Shown: positions 6,709 to 15,181, counted from the first letter of the stretch. The stretch: DNA of 45,305 bases from Lacticaseibacillus yichunensis (GCF_003946405.1 NZ_RHOG01000019.1:1-45305), one strand, 5' to 3'. Program-made: numbers and translations. The notes: generated from the letters alone by a model not told the origin.

Positions 6709-9321
6709 TTATTCGTTACCCTTGAGCGCTTCGACCATGTCGATGTGCTTGAGGCGGTTGTGGGTGACCCACATGACGATGAAGGTGAAGACCAGCATCA
6801 AGGCGATGGAGGCGATGTAACTGATTGGATGCATGATTGGCGGGAAGATGATCATTGGGGTCGCGGCTTGCCGCAAAATATAGAGTAGCAGGCCCCAGCC
6901 GACTGCGATGCCGGCGATGATGCCCATCAGTGTCATCACAATATTTTCACGGACGATGTACATGGTGACTTCGCCGTCGAAGAAGCCGAGCACTTTGATC
7001 GTCGACAGTTCGCGCATTCGCTCCGAAACGTTGATGTTGGTCAAATTGTACAAGACAACGAAGGACAACACGCCGGACAAAAGCACGAAGATCGCGACCA
7101 CTGGATTGAGGGTCGAGGACATGGTGGTGATGGTGTCCTCCGAGTCAGCGGTGAAACTGGTGCCCAGGGTCTCGCCGTGTTCCAGCAGGTTTTTGGCCAA
7201 GGTGGTGCGCTGGTCGGCGGTTGGCGAATCGAGTTTGACCATCAGGGTGTTCGCGCTGGCCGTTTTGGCGAAGGCCGTTTGATAGGCGGCCTTGCTCATG
7301 TAGGCCATCACGCCGACGTAATTGACGGTGACCGCGGCGACTTTCACGGAAACGGGGTCGCGGCTACCCAGCGTCACACGCACCTTGGCGCCCTTGCCCA
7401 CGCCCAGGTCATCGGCGATCTTTTGGCTGATCACCAGGCCTGTTTTCGGCAGGGTCAACTCGGTCTTGCCCGATCGCAGCGTGACATACTTGCGGAAAGT
7501 CGTCGCGTTTTGCGGGGTGAACAGATTGACATCGTTGACCTGCTGGCCACCTTGCTGGATCTTGATGATGTCGGCGGCCACCGGCGTGTTGCTTTGATAC
7601 GTGCTCGCATCGGCTAGGACCGCCTTCGCCTTGGTCGCCTCGCCCGCTTTTTTCAAGCGGACCGTGGCGTCATAGTGGAAGACCTCGCCGAATTGCTGGG
7701 TGGCGGTGTTCAAGATCGAATCGCGCAGGCCAAATCCGGTCAGCAGCAGTCCCGTCCCGCCCGCAATGCCAATGATCGTCATGATCATGCGGCTCTTGTA
7801 GCGAAAAAGATTGCGGTAGCTGACTTTTTGGTTGAAGGACAACCGCCGCCAGAGAGGGGTGATTCGTTCAAGCAAGATCCGCTTGGCAGTTTTCGGCGCC
7901 TGGGGCCGCATCAATTCGGCCGGTTTTTCCTGCAGTTCGCGAACGGTCACGAATGCCGCGGCGCCCACGGTTGCCAGCAGGGAAAAGCCCAGGGCCATCA
8001 GGAAGTCCACCCAGCTGAACGGAATGCTGGCGATCATTGGGATGTACATGCGATAGAGCCACAAAATAATGCGCGGCAGGCTGAAATTGCCCAGCACCCC
8101 ACCGATCACCGCACCGATCAGCCCGGCCATCAAGGCATAGACCACATAGTTCCGCGCAATCGCGCCTTTACCGTAGCCCAGCGCCTTGAATGTGCCGATC
8201 TGCATCCGCGCCTCTTCCACCATGCGCGTGACCGTGGTGAAGGTGATCAGGGCCGCGATCAGGAAGAAGAAGACGGGAAAAACATTGGCGATCGCCGCGA
8301 TACGGTCCGAGGAATCCCCGTAATCGGAAAAACCGGGGAAATCGTCGCGCGTCTGCCAGGTGTAGGTCGTCTTGGTTTGGGCGACCAGATTCTTGCGCGC
8401 CTGATCCAGTTTCGTCTGACTGGCCGCAAGTTGTTTTTCCTGCGCCGTGATCTCATCGGTGGTGGTGAGCTGGCCGCCACTTTGCACGGCCACCTGAGCT
8501 TTGGCGGCGGTGAGCTGCTTGCTTGCCTTGTCGAGGGTGGCTTGCTGCTTGGTCAGCTCGGCCAGCGGCGTTTTTTGCAATTCGGCGATGCGCGCTGGCC
8601 GCCGGGTGTTGAACGCTTTTTTCAACGCGGTCACTTTCTTATCGACCGCATCCTTGTAGGCGTCCGAATAAGTATTCTCGTGCTGAAGGCCGGCAAAGCG
8701 TACCGTCAACAGCGTTGCCACGTCCAGCGCCATCTGTTTTTCGGGAATGTAGGCGAAAAAGCGGACCGTGCCATCCCCCACATTGGCGGAGCCGCGCGCG
8801 GAATTGTCGATGTACGTTGGCAGATCGCCAAACCCGACGATCTTGTAGGTGCGCTGCTTGAGCCCAGCGCTTTTGGCAAAGGTGAACGACTGGCCGAGCT
8901 TGTAGTCGTATTCGTCCTTTGCGCGTTGATCGAGCACGATCTCGTCGGCATTTTTCGGCAAGCGACCACTTTCAAGCGTCAACTGATTTTGCGTGAGCCC
9001 CTTGCGATAGCCGTACAGAGCGATCGCCATGTCGCTTTTGCCGCCGACCACATACTTGAACCGCATCAGTTCGGCCTTGGCGCCTGCGACCGTTTCGGCG
9101 GCGTCCTTGTCTTTGGCGATGAAGCCGGTCGTGCTCATCAGCTGCACATCCGCGAGGTGGCTGGCCTTGACCGTGTGATCGAGCGAGTCGTTCAGACCCG
9201 GCCCCGCCGCGCGAATGCCGACGAAGCTGAGGCACCCCAGCAAAATGATCAAGATGAGTGCAATGAAGCGTCCCTTGTTGGCGCCGATCTCGCGCCACAT
9301 ATTTTTTGTCATTGGCCGCAT
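6709..9321 (-). CDS. ABC transporter permease, FtsX/MacB type with long coiled coil
   Basis: An 870-residue membrane protein. It has an N-terminal membrane helix (GRFIALILIILLGCLSFVGI), a large extracytoplasmic region, an Ala/Gln/Lys-rich coiled coil (about 245-320), a first FtsX helix bundle (FFFLIAALITFTTVTRM onward), a second extracytoplasmic region and a C-terminal FtsX bundle. This is the layout of large single-gene permeases that pair with a MacB/LolD-like ATPase and move peptides, lipids or antibiotics out of the membrane. The start at 9321 lies 4 nt after the ATPase stop. The neighbouring TetR gene and operator suggest an inducible exporter or defence pump. The substrate is unknown. 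Confidence 0.88.
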   Translation of the reverse strand: MRPMTKNMWREIGANKGRFIALILIILLGCLSFVGIRAAGPGLNDSLDHTVKASHLADVQLMSTTGFIAKDKDAAETVAGAKAELMRFKYVVGGKSDMAIALYGYRKGLTQNQLTLESGRLPKNADEIVLDQRAKDEYDYKLGQSFTFAKSAGLKQRTYKIVGFGDLPTYIDNSARGSANVGDGTVRFFAYIPEKQMALDVATLLTVRFAGLQHENTYSDAYKDAVDKKVTALKKAFNTRRPARIAELQKTPLAELTKQQATLDKASKQLTAAKAQVAVQSGGQLTTTDEITAQEKQLAASQTKLDQARKNLVAQTKTTYTWQTRDDFPGFSDYGDSSDRIAAIANVFPVFFFLIAALITFTTVTRMVEEARMQIGTFKALGYGKGAIARNYVVYALMAGLIGAVIGGVLGNFSLPRIILWLYRMYIPMIASIPFSWVDFLMALGFSLLATVGAAAFVTVRELQEKPAELMRPQAPKTAKRILLERITPLWRRLSFNQKVSYRNLFRYKSRMIMTIIGIAGGTGLLLTGFGLRDSILNTATQQFGEVFHYDATVRLKKAGEATKAKAVLADASTYQSNTPVAADIIKIQQGGQQVNDVNLFTPQNATTFRKYVTLRSGKTELTLPKTGLVISQKIADDLGVGKGAKVRVTLGSRDPVSVKVAAVTVNYVGVMAYMSKAAYQTAFAKTASANTLMVKLDSPTADQRTTLAKNLLEHGETLGTSFTADSEDTITTMSSTLNPVVAIFVLLSGVLSFVVLYNLTNINVSERMRELSTIKVLGFFDGEVTMYIVRENIVMTLMGIIAGIAVGWGLLLYILRQAATPMIIFPPIMHPISYIASIALMLVFTFIVMWVTHNRLKHIDMVEALKGNE

Positions 9322-9325
9322 GCGC

Positions 9326-10027
9326 TCACCACTCGATCTCTTCAACCGGCGTCGGCTGCGGATTGTCCACGACCGAGCGCACCTTGGCGTCGTTGATGCG
9401 AATCACCCGATCCGCCATTTTCGCCAGCGCGGCGTTATGCGTGATCACCAGAACGGTCTTATTGTCTTTGCGGCTGGCGTCCTGCAGCAGCTGCAGGACC
9501 TGCTTGCCGGTCTCGTAATCCAGCGCCCCGGTCGGCTCGTCGCACAAGAGGAGCTTGGGATTTTTCGCCAAGGCGCGGGCGATGGCCACACGCTGCTGCT
9601 CCCCGCCGGATAATTGCGAGGGAAAATTGTTGAGGCGCGCGCCCAGCCCCACCTTCCGCAGGGTCTCCTCGGCGTCTAGGGCGTCCTTCACGATGGAGTT
9701 CGCCATTTCGACATTTTCCTTGGTCGTCAGATTCGGAATCAGATTGTAAAACTGAAACACGAAGCCGACATCGTTGCGGCGAAACGCGGTCAGCTGGCGC
9801 TCGGAAAAAGTGGCGATGTCGATACCATCAATGATCACCTGGCCGGAGCTGGGGCTGTCCATTCCGCCCAAAATGTTGAGCACGGTGGATTTGCCGGCGC
9901 CGCTGGGGCCCAGGATCACCGTCAGCTGCCCCTGCTCGCAATCAAAGGAAATGTCGTTGTTGGCGATGATCTCTGTTTCGCCCATTTGATACCGTTTAAA
10001 TTCGTTACGGACCTCGATATAAGCCAC
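9326..10027 (-). CDS. ABC transporter ATP-binding protein, MacB/LolD type
   Basis: A 233-residue ATPase that powers the permease encoded 4 nt downstream. Walker A is GPSGAGKST (40-48), the signature is LSGGEQQR, Walker B with the D-loop is [12 protein letters not shown], and the H-loop is VITHN. The GTG at 10027 is preferred over the ATG at 10042 because GGAGG lies 8 nt before the GTG and overlaps the ATG. A minus-strand promoter and a TetR-like palindrome (10047-10061) lie directly upstream, so the operon is probably repressed by the divergent TetR protein. Confidence 0.92.
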   Translation of the reverse strand: MAYIEVRNEFKRYQMGETEIIANNDISFDCEQGQLTVILGPSGAGKSTVLNILGGMDSPSSGQVIIDGIDIATFSERQLTAFRRNDVGFVFQFYNLIPNLTTKENVEMANSIVKDALDAEETLRKVGLGARLNNFPSQLSGGEQQRVAIARALAKNPKLLLCDEPTGALDYETGKQVLQLLQDASRKDNKTVLVITHNAALAKMADRVIRINDAKVRSVVDNPQPTPVEEIEW

Positions 10028-10046
10028 GCTTTTTGCCTCCATGAAC

Positions 10047-10102
10047 TAGACACACTGTCTAACTGATATAATGATTATGACGCAACTGGCCCTCAGTTCT
10101 CA
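10047..10102 (-). promoter_or_regulatory. Promoter and palindromic TetR operator of the ABC exporter
   Basis: TAGACA-CAC-TGTCTA (10047-10061) is a perfect palindrome just inside the expected transcript start. Upstream on the minus strand are TTGAGA (10097-10102) and CATAAT (10073-10078), 18 bp apart. A half site, TAGACAG, lies nearer the tetR gene (about 10132). Repression by the divergent TetR protein is inferred. Confidence 0.6.
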
Positions 10103-10175
10103 ACCAGCAGATCTGGCCAGCATGTTATGAAATAGACAGTTCACCCAATTTTTGTTGGAAAGAAGGAACGACGCC

Positions 10176-10733
10176 ATGGTCGGCACGAAAAATAATCGGC
10201 GCACCGCCTACACCAAGGCCAAATTGCAGGAGGCATTACTTTCCCTGCTGGCAGACAAACCGCTCGAGAAGATCACGGTCTCGGCGCTGTGCGCGCAGGC
10301 CGATGTCAATCGCGGCACCTTTTACGCGCATTATAGCGACCCCGCCGCGCTGTTCAAGGCGATGGAAACGGAACTGGCCGCCCGCATCGCCCCGATGCTC
10401 GGCCCCGCGCAAGGCGACTTGCGCGAATGGCTGCCTCCGATACTCGAACTGCTTCGCCAACAGCGCGCCGCCACGGTCTTGATCATTCGCAACCTCGAGG
10501 AAAGTCCGGTGCTCCAGCTGATCCTCGACCCGATTCGCGAGCAGACCATGGCGACCTATCGCGCCCGCTTCAATGAAAGTGATCCGCAGAAGCTGACTTA
10601 CTACTTCCAATTTTTCCTCAACGGCTCTGTGCGCGTCATCACGTCTTGGCTCAAAAATGGTGCGGTGGAATCCCCGGCCGCCATCGCCGACATTCTCGCC
10701 AATATCACCCAACAAGTGCTGGCGCAAGACTGA
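10176..10733 (+). CDS. TetR/AcrR family transcriptional regulator
   Basis: A 185-residue repressor. The N-terminal helix-turn-helix (about 8-55) shows the usual TITVSALCAQADVNRGTFY-like core (here KITVSALCAQADVNRGTFYA) followed by HYSDPAALF. The C-terminal all-helical domain carries the ligand pocket and the dimer interface. The ATG at 10176 follows AAGGA at good spacing; the longer TTG-started frame adds residues without a binding site. It is divergent from the ABC exporter operon, and the TAGACA...TGTCTA palindrome between them is the likely operator. The ligand is unknown. Confidence 0.9.
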   Translation: MVGTKNNRRTAYTKAKLQEALLSLLADKPLEKITVSALCAQADVNRGTFYAHYSDPAALFKAMETELAARIAPMLGPAQGDLREWLPPILELLRQQRAATVLIIRNLEESPVLQLILDPIREQTMATYRARFNESDPQKLTYYFQFFLNGSVRVITSWLKNGAVESPAAIADILANITQQVLAQD

Positions 10734-10746
10734 ACGCTCGCATAAT

Positions 10747-10767
10747 TGAGAGCGCTTTCGTTATAAT
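10747..10767 (+). promoter_or_regulatory. Promoter region with cre-like site upstream of the flavin reductase gene
   Basis: TGAGAGCGCTTTCG (10747-10760) differs at two positions from the catabolite-responsive element consensus TGWAARCGYTWWCA. It directly precedes a consensus TATAAT (10762-10767). No good -35 is present at 17 bp. CcpA control is a suggestion only. Confidence 0.35.
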
Positions 10768-10794
10768 AAACGTAACAAGATAGGAGGAATTCTG

Positions 10795-11340
10795 ATGGCT
10801 CATATCGGTATCATTGTCGGCAGTTTGCGCCACGCCAGCTTCACGAAGAAAGTGGCGCAGACCTTTGCTAAGCTCGCCCCGGCGGATCTCGACCCCGTAC
10901 TCATTCCGATCGGCGACCTGCCGCTGTACAACGAGGACGCGGAAGTGCCAACCCCGCCGGCCAGCTGGACCGCGTTTCGTGAGGCCGTTGCGGAAGTGGA
11001 CGGCGTCTGGTTTTTCACGCCCGAATACAATCGCGGCCTGCCTGCAGCTCTGAAGAACGCGCTTGATGTCGCGTCTCGGCCGTATGGGAAAAATGTGTGG
11101 GCGGGCAAGCCTGCCTTGGTGGTCAGCGTCTCCCCTGGTGCGATCGGCGGTTTTGGGGCAAACATGCAGCTGCGGCAGAGCCTGACCTTCCTCGACATGC
11201 CGGTCTTGCAGCAGCCAGAAGCCTACATCGGTGGCATCTCCAAACTGTTGACCGAAGACGGCATTGTCCAGGGCACCCAGGACTATTTTGCCCTGATCAT
11301 CGAGAAGTATGCGGACTTCTATCGCCAGTTGAAGAAATAA
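10795..11340 (+). CDS. NAD(P)H-dependent FMN reductase (flavodoxin-like fold)
   Basis: A 181-residue cytoplasmic flavoprotein of the NADPH-dependent FMN/quinone reductase family. The phosphate-binding loop GSLRHASFTKK near the N-terminus and the flavin-contact motif TPEYNRGLPAALKNALD are characteristic, as is the GAIGGFGANMQLRQ segment. The length is normal. GATAGGAGGAATTCTG precedes the ATG. It forms its own transcription unit, closed by a strong terminator. The electron acceptor (quinone, azo compound, chromate or free flavin) cannot be assigned. Confidence 0.9.
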   Translation: MAHIGIIVGSLRHASFTKKVAQTFAKLAPADLDPVLIPIGDLPLYNEDAEVPTPPASWTAFREAVAEVDGVWFFTPEYNRGLPAALKNALDVASRPYGKNVWAGKPALVVSVSPGAIGGFGANMQLRQSLTFLDMPVLQQPEAYIGGISKLLTEDGIVQGTQDYFALIIEKYADFYRQLKK

Positions 11341-11359
11341 GTCGTCGCAAGAATTCCGG

Positions 11360-11398
11360 GCGCCTGCCACTGCGAAAATTGGTGGCGGGCGCTTTTTT
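11360..11398 (+). terminator. Terminator of the flavin reductase gene
   Basis: GCGCCTGCCAC pairs with GGTGGCGGGCGC and is followed by TTTTTT. Confidence 0.9.
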
Positions 11399-11405
11399 GC
11401 ATCTG

Positions 11406-11681
11406 CCCTCCCGCGAGCCTTCACACCCTTTCATAGTTGGGTTCCGCGGGGCAGGTCTGAGGCATCTAACAGGGCCCGGCACTCGGGGCTAAGTGCAGCC
11501 CCAAGCACCAGGCCCTGTTAGCCGCTCAGACCTAAACGCCCCGCTCCACACCCTTTCATAGTTGGGTTCCGGTGCGCAGGGGTGGGACATTTAGCTGACC
11601 TAGGCACTCGGTGGCAAGGAGCGCCACCAAGCGCCTAGGCCAAGCTAACTGCCCACCCCTAAACGCGCACCTCCACACCCT
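11406..11681 (-). repeat. Repeat family B, two tandem full copies (B1, B2) plus a partial unit
   Basis: Units at 11435-11554 and 11560-11681 run from AGTTGGGTTCCG to CCACACCCT and are joined by TTTCAT. A partial end (CGCGAGCCTTCACACCCT) precedes B1. Each unit folds into one long hairpin; in B2 the arms include GGGGTGGG / CCCACCCC and CCTAGGC / GCCTAGG. B1 has a quite different stem sequence (GGGCAGGTCTGAG, CAGGGCC / GGCCCTG) but the same layout. No gene is seen in this interval. Confidence 0.85.
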
Positions 11682-11723
11682 TTTTGCCTAAAAAATGGTA
11701 TGGTTGTCTCAGGAGATGAGCTT

Positions 11724-12053
11724 ATGTCATTACAAACAATTGACCTCACTGCGCTGGCGCTTCATCCGCACCAGATCGGTAGCAAGACGTTCAGCCGCAA
11801 GCTGGGGATCACTTTGCCGCTTGCCGAATTCACCATGGCCGCTGGGGAAAGCATCACAGAGGAAACGTCGGCTCTCTCGCGGTTGTTTCTCGTGCTGGAC
11901 GGCACGCTACTCATCGATGTCGGGCAGGAGACCACCACAGTTGCGGCCGGCCACTTGGCGTCTGTCCCCGCCGACGTGCCGCACCGCCTGCATGCTGAGA
12001 CAGATTGCCGGTATCTACAACTCGAAAGTCCCGCTCAGAAAGGAAATGCCTAA
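11724..12053 (+). CDS. Cupin-domain protein
   Basis: A 109-residue small beta-barrel protein. The region LPLAEFTMAAGESITEETS and the second cupin motif (VAAGHLASVPADVPHRLHAE) mark a single conserved cupin domain. The metal-binding histidines of motif 1 are largely replaced by Glu/Thr, so metal binding is uncertain. AGGAG precedes the ATG at 11724, which is preferred over the more distal TTG and GTG starts. The stop overlaps the start of a second cupin gene (TAATG), so the two are coupled and may form a heteromer. Function is unknown; small cupins often bind sugars or small effectors. Confidence 0.75.
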   Translation: MSLQTIDLTALALHPHQIGSKTFSRKLGITLPLAEFTMAAGESITEETSALSRLFLVLDGTLLIDVGQETTTVAAGHLASVPADVPHRLHAETDCRYLQLESPAQKGNA

Positions 12054-12397
12054 TGCCATTTATTGATAAGATCGACCCCGCCACCACGTTGTCGCTCACC
12101 TCACTGATTCCGTTGGATGACGGCCAGGTCAACAGCCGCACCTTGGTTCAACGCGACGACATGAGCATGACCCTTTTTTCCGTCGCCACCGATGAAGAGA
12201 TCGGCGGGCATACCGCGGAAGGCGATGCGCTTGTCAACATCCTCAGCGGAGAAGCCGAAGTGACCATTCGCAAAAAGGCCCACCGCGTGCCGGCCGGCCA
12301 ATCGATTCTGATTCCTGCCGGCGCCCGCCATTCGCTGTATGCGCTGGAGGGATTCCAAATGCTGCTGATCGTGGTCAAACCACAAGCAGAAAACTAG
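12053..12397 (+). CDS. Cupin-domain protein (second of a coupled pair)
   Basis: A 114-residue single-domain cupin. Motif 1 reads GGHTAEGDALVNILSGEAEV and motif 2 PAGQSILIPAGARHSLYAL, so two His residues and the usual Gly/Pro turns are kept. The start ATG overlaps the upstream cupin stop, with AAAGGAAA as ribosome binding site. The longer frame would read back through the first cupin gene. Both genes share the cupin fold but are clearly diverged from each other. Role unknown; an enzyme, an isomerase or a binding protein are all possible. Confidence 0.8.
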   Translation: MPFIDKIDPATTLSLTSLIPLDDGQVNSRTLVQRDDMSMTLFSVATDEEIGGHTAEGDALVNILSGEAEVTIRKKAHRVPAGQSILIPAGARHSLYALEGFQMLLIVVKPQAEN

Positions 12398-12410
12398 TCG
12401 CCACACGCAG

Positions 12411-12447
12411 ACCGCCCAGTCGCTTCACACATATGACTGGGCGGTTT
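12411..12447 (+). terminator. Terminator of the cupin operon
   Basis: ACCGCCCAGTC pairs exactly with GACTGGGCGGT; the T-run is short. Confidence 0.65.
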
Positions 12448-12572
12448 GATATGGCGCCGAAACGATTGATATAACAAACTTGGCCTACCGCAACCGACAA
12501 CTTTTGCGCCGGATGTGCGTGAGGCCCTGTTTGCGTTTTCGCCGCGTGCTACAGTTAGCGTGAACACATCGC

Positions 12573-12638
12573 GGAAACATTTCGAAAGCTTTCCGGAAAG
12601 CTTTTTACAAACATTCTGGAATCATTTTGGAAAACCCA
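12573..12638 (+). promoter_or_regulatory. Helically phased 11-bp repeats upstream of the GH28-like gene
   Basis: Three consecutive 11-bp units, GGAAACATTTC, GAAAGCTTTCC and GGAAAGCTTTT (12573-12605), are each roughly palindromic (GAAA-N-TTTC). The same period continues more weakly (TACAAACATTC, TGGAATCATTT, TGGAAAACCCA) up to the ribosome binding site. This looks like a multi-site operator or a bent-DNA tract. A possible extended -10 (TGCTACAGT, about 12547-12555) lies upstream. Confidence 0.45.
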
Positions 12639-12650
12639 CAGGAGGCCATC

Positions 12651-13844
12651 ATGTCCCAACTATTTTCACTCACCGATTTCGGCGCCAAGCCCGACACCGT
12701 CGCCATTCAAACCGAGAGCTTCCAGCAAGCCTTGGACGCCGCGCGCGAGGCCGGTGGCGGCGAAGTTCTCGTACCGGCCGGGCATTTTGTCATCGGCAGC
12801 ATTCGCCTTTACAGCCACACGACGCTGCGCCTCAGCGCTGGCACCCATCTGGAAGCGAGTCCGCGCATCGCAGATTTCACCTCGTTTGGCCAGCGCACCC
12901 ACCTTGCCTATGCCCAGGAGCCCTTTTACATCAAGGACTGGCACCTGCCCGCCGACTATTTTCATGCGCTGATCTGCGCGTACGACGCCGAGGATATCGC
13001 CGTGATTGGTGCGCCCGGTGCCACGATCGACGGCTGCGACCTGCGCGACGATGACGGCGAAGAAGGCTTCCGTGGCCCGATGACGCTGGTGTTTTCCGCG
13101 GTGAAAAATCTGACGTTGCGCGGCTACACAGTCGTTCGCAGTGCCAACTGGGCGCATGTCATCGATTCCTGTGAAAACGTCCAGATCACAAACATCGAGG
13201 TCCGCGGCGGCCATGACGGCTTCAACCTGCATCACTCGCATCACATCGAGCTGAGCGATTGCACCCTGCGCACCGGCGACGACTGCCTCGCCGGCTACGA
13301 TGTCCATGATCTGACCGTCACCAACACGTTCATGAATTCGGCCTGCAACAACATGCGCCTCGGCGGGGTCGATCTGAATTTCATCAACGACACTTTCCTC
13401 GCCCCGGCTGTCTACCCGCACCGTTCATCCGGCCGCCACGACACGCTCAACGCCTTCATGTATTATTCGCTGGACAAGGACACCGGCGAAGATGGGCAAA
13501 ATGTGTCCTTCTCGCATTGCACCTTGATGGGGCTCGACCGGCTCATGTATGTCCACTTCGGCCAGCAATGGGCCCTTCAGACGCATTACCCACTGCGCGA
13601 CATTCGCTTTGAGGACACGACCATCACCGCCATGCACCAGACCGCCATCGCAATGGGCGAAGGCGAACCGCTGACGGTGACCTTCAAAAACGTGACGATC
13701 ACCGATGCCCCGACCCCGTTTTTGACCACAGACGCCAGTGCAACCGTGATCTTGGAGAACGTCGACTGCGGCAAGGGGGTGACCTTTGCAACAGCGGATG
13801 GCCCAAAAACATTTTCCGGAGTCATCGATCACGCGTCCCTATAG
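12651..13844 (+). CDS. GH28-like right-handed beta-helix glycosidase (polygalacturonase superfamily)
   Basis: A 397-residue protein. The N-terminus (FSLTDFGAKPDTVAIQTESF) is the classic pectin-lyase/GH28 start, followed by beta-helix coils with stacked Asn/Ser. The central motif RTGDDCLAG corresponds to the GH28 catalytic GDD. The preceding GGHDGFNLHHSHHIELSDC occupies the place of the NTD motif. The usual GHG and RIK motifs are not obvious, so specificity may differ from endo-polygalacturonase. No signal peptide is seen, so a cytoplasmic enzyme acting on imported oligosaccharides is likely. AGGAGG precedes the ATG. Upstream lie 11-bp phased repeats; no transporter or regulator is adjacent. 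Confidence 0.8.
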   Translation: MSQLFSLTDFGAKPDTVAIQTESFQQALDAAREAGGGEVLVPAGHFVIGSIRLYSHTTLRLSAGTHLEASPRIADFTSFGQRTHLAYAQEPFYIKDWHLPADYFHALICAYDAEDIAVIGAPGATIDGCDLRDDDGEEGFRGPMTLVFSAVKNLTLRGYTVVRSANWAHVIDSCENVQITNIEVRGGHDGFNLHHSHHIELSDCTLRTGDDCLAGYDVHDLTVTNTFMNSACNNMRLGGVDLNFINDTFLAPAVYPHRSSGRHDTLNAFMYYSLDKDTGEDGQNVSFSHCTLMGLDRLMYVHFGQQWALQTHYPLRDIRFEDTTITAMHQTAIAMGEGEPLTVTFKNVTITDAPTPFLTTDASATVILENVDCGKGVTFATADGPKTFSGVIDHASL

Positions 13845-13870
13845 CACCCCAAACTGAAGCAATTTCGAAG

Positions 13871-13909
13871 GCCGGCCACTCACGCAAAATGCGAGTCGCC
13901 GGCTTTATT
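13871..13909 (+). terminator. Terminator of the GH28-like gene
   Basis: GCCGGC(C)ACTCACGC and GCGAGT(C)GCCGGC form the stem around AAAAT, followed by TTTATT. Confidence 0.7.
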
Positions 13910-13947
13910 GACGGAAACAGCCTGGGATAAAGATTTGTCCCAATAAC

Positions 13948-14068
13948 AGTTGGGCTCCGGCCCGCATGGGTGGGACATTTAGCTGGCCCTACCGCTCGAT
14001 GGCCAAGTGCGCCATCAAGCGCCAGGGTCAGGCTAACTGCCCACCCATCCCGCGCACCTCCGCACCCT
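13948..14068 (-). repeat. Repeat family B, copy B3
   Basis: A single 121-bp unit from AGTTGGGCTCCGG to CCGCACCCT. Stem parts include ATGGGTGGG / CCCACCCAT and GCTGGCCCT / AGGGTCAGGC. It lies between the GH28-like gene and the cold-shock gene terminator. Confidence 0.8.
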
Positions 14069-14070
14069 AA

Positions 14071-14103
14071 AAAAAGAGCCCCACACATCGAAATGTGCGG
14101 GGC
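14071..14103 (-). terminator. Terminator of the cold-shock gene
   Basis: GCCCCGCACAT and ATGTGTGGGGC flank TTCG, with a run of T on the minus strand. Confidence 0.9.
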
Positions 14104-14121
14104 CCCACTCACTGTAAAGAA

Positions 14122-14322
14122 TTACAGCTTGTTAACGTTGGCAGCCTGAGGGCCGCGATCGCTTTGCTCTACGTCGAAGGTTACAGCCTGACCTTCGTCA
14201 AGCGTCTTGTAACCGTCGCCCTGGATTGCGGAGAAATGTACGAATACATCTTTGCCGTCTTCACCAGTGATGAAGCCATAACCTTTATCAGCGTTGAACC
14301 ACTTAACAGTACCCTGTTGCAT
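14122..14322 (-). CDS. csp: Cold-shock protein, CspA family
   Basis: A 66-residue single OB-fold RNA chaperone that binds single-stranded RNA and DNA. RNP1 (KGYGFIT) and RNP2 (VFVHF) are intact, and the start [10 protein letters not shown] is typical of Gram-positive Csp proteins. AAGGAG precedes the ATG. The predicted transcript begins near 14389, giving a leader of about 65 nt. Csp leaders usually carry temperature-responsive structure, but none was verified here. It is monocistronic with its own terminator. The paralogue letter (A, B, C) cannot be assigned. Confidence 0.97.
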   Translation of the reverse strand: MQQGTVKWFNADKGYGFITGEDGKDVFVHFSAIQGDGYKTLDEGQAVTFDVEQSDRGPQAANVNKL

Positions 14323-14395
14323 ATTGAATGAATCTCCTTCATTGAAAACTAAAGTGACAAATCAACCGGTAATCGCTGAAAGGAAATCCATCATG

Positions 14396-14424
14396 CTTAT
14401 ACACAACTTGTTTCAGTTCATCAA
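14396..14424 (-). promoter_or_regulatory. Cold-shock gene promoter
   Basis: On the minus strand TTGATG (14419-14424), 17 bp, then TATAAG (14396-14401). Confidence 0.75.
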
Positions 14425-14528
14425 TTACTATGGCTAGTTTAACACAGCCCCGGCGAGAAACCTAATTATTTTGCTTGGCCAAGGCGGTAAAGTGCTACGA
14501 TAAAAGAAATTTCAAAGGAAGTGCCGCC

Positions 14529-15020
14529 ATGTCCCAAACCTTCACCATTCGGTCCATGCGCCCCGCCGATAACCAGGCGATCAAACAAATTCTTCAGCAA
14601 TGCCTTCAGGACGCAGGTCTAGCCATCCCCGGCACCGCTTTTTTCGACCCACAGCTCGACACGTTGGCTGAGTATTACCAACGGTCACCTAAAAGCGCTT
14701 ACTGGGTCGCGGAAAATAACGCCGGTAAAATTGTCGGCGGGTGCGGATATGGCTCCGTTAGTGCGGACCCCTCCGTCGCGGAATTGCAAAAGCTCTACCT
14801 CGCGCCGGCCGCGCGTGGACAGGGCCTGGCCAAAGCGTTGCTACATCTGACGGAAGGCGCGGCCAAGGCAGATGGGTACCGCCAACTATATGTGGTGACC
14901 GACACCAAATTGCCGGTGGCCAATGTCCTTTATCAGCACCAAGGCTTCACCGCCCTGCCGCATGCGCTGCCCGGCGAACCGCATGACGGCTGCGACACTT
15001 GGTACATTAAAGACTTATAG
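14529..15020 (+). CDS. GNAT family N-acetyltransferase
   Basis: A 163-residue acetyl-CoA-dependent acetyltransferase. The central VAELQKLYLAPAARGQGLAK contains the GNAT motif A (R-G-Q-G-L-A) that binds the CoA pyrophosphate. It is followed by ADGYRQLYVVTDTKLPVANVLY and the motif B region YQHQGFTALP. AAAGGAAG precedes the ATG at 14529, which is preferred over the longer frame reaching into the promoter. An extended -10 (TGCTACGAT) lies near 14493-14501. The acceptor substrate is unknown. A family B repeat follows immediately. Confidence 0.88.
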   Translation: MSQTFTIRSMRPADNQAIKQILQQCLQDAGLAIPGTAFFDPQLDTLAEYYQRSPKSAYWVAENNAGKIVGGCGYGSVSADPSVAELQKLYLAPAARGQGLAKALLHLTEGAAKADGYRQLYVVTDTKLPVANVLYQHQGFTALPHALPGEPHDGCDTWYIKDL

Positions 15021-15021
15021 A

Positions 15022-15180
15022 AGGGTGTGCAGGCCCGCGGGATGGTGGGGCAGCTAATTTGGCTTGAGCGCTTGATAGCGTACTTGGCTATCGAGTGCTC
15101 GAGACAATTAGATGACCCCACCATGCGGGCCGGAACCCAACTGAAAAGGGTGTGCAGGCCCGCGGGATGGTTGGGCCCAT
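15022..15180 (+). repeat. Repeat family B, one full copy (B4) plus a truncated copy
   Basis: The full unit (15022-15142) runs from AGGGTGTGCAGGCCCGC to GCGGGCCGGAACCCAACT, with inner stem ATGGTGGGG / CCCCACCAT. After GAAA a second unit starts at 15147 with the same first 25 or so bases, then breaks off within the stem near 15180. Confidence 0.85.
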
Positions 15181-15181
15181 C

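Noticed and set aside
7675-9396. 573-codon open frame opposite the ABC permease
   Set aside because: Shadow of the permease gene, His/Gln/Arg-rich with no domain recognised.
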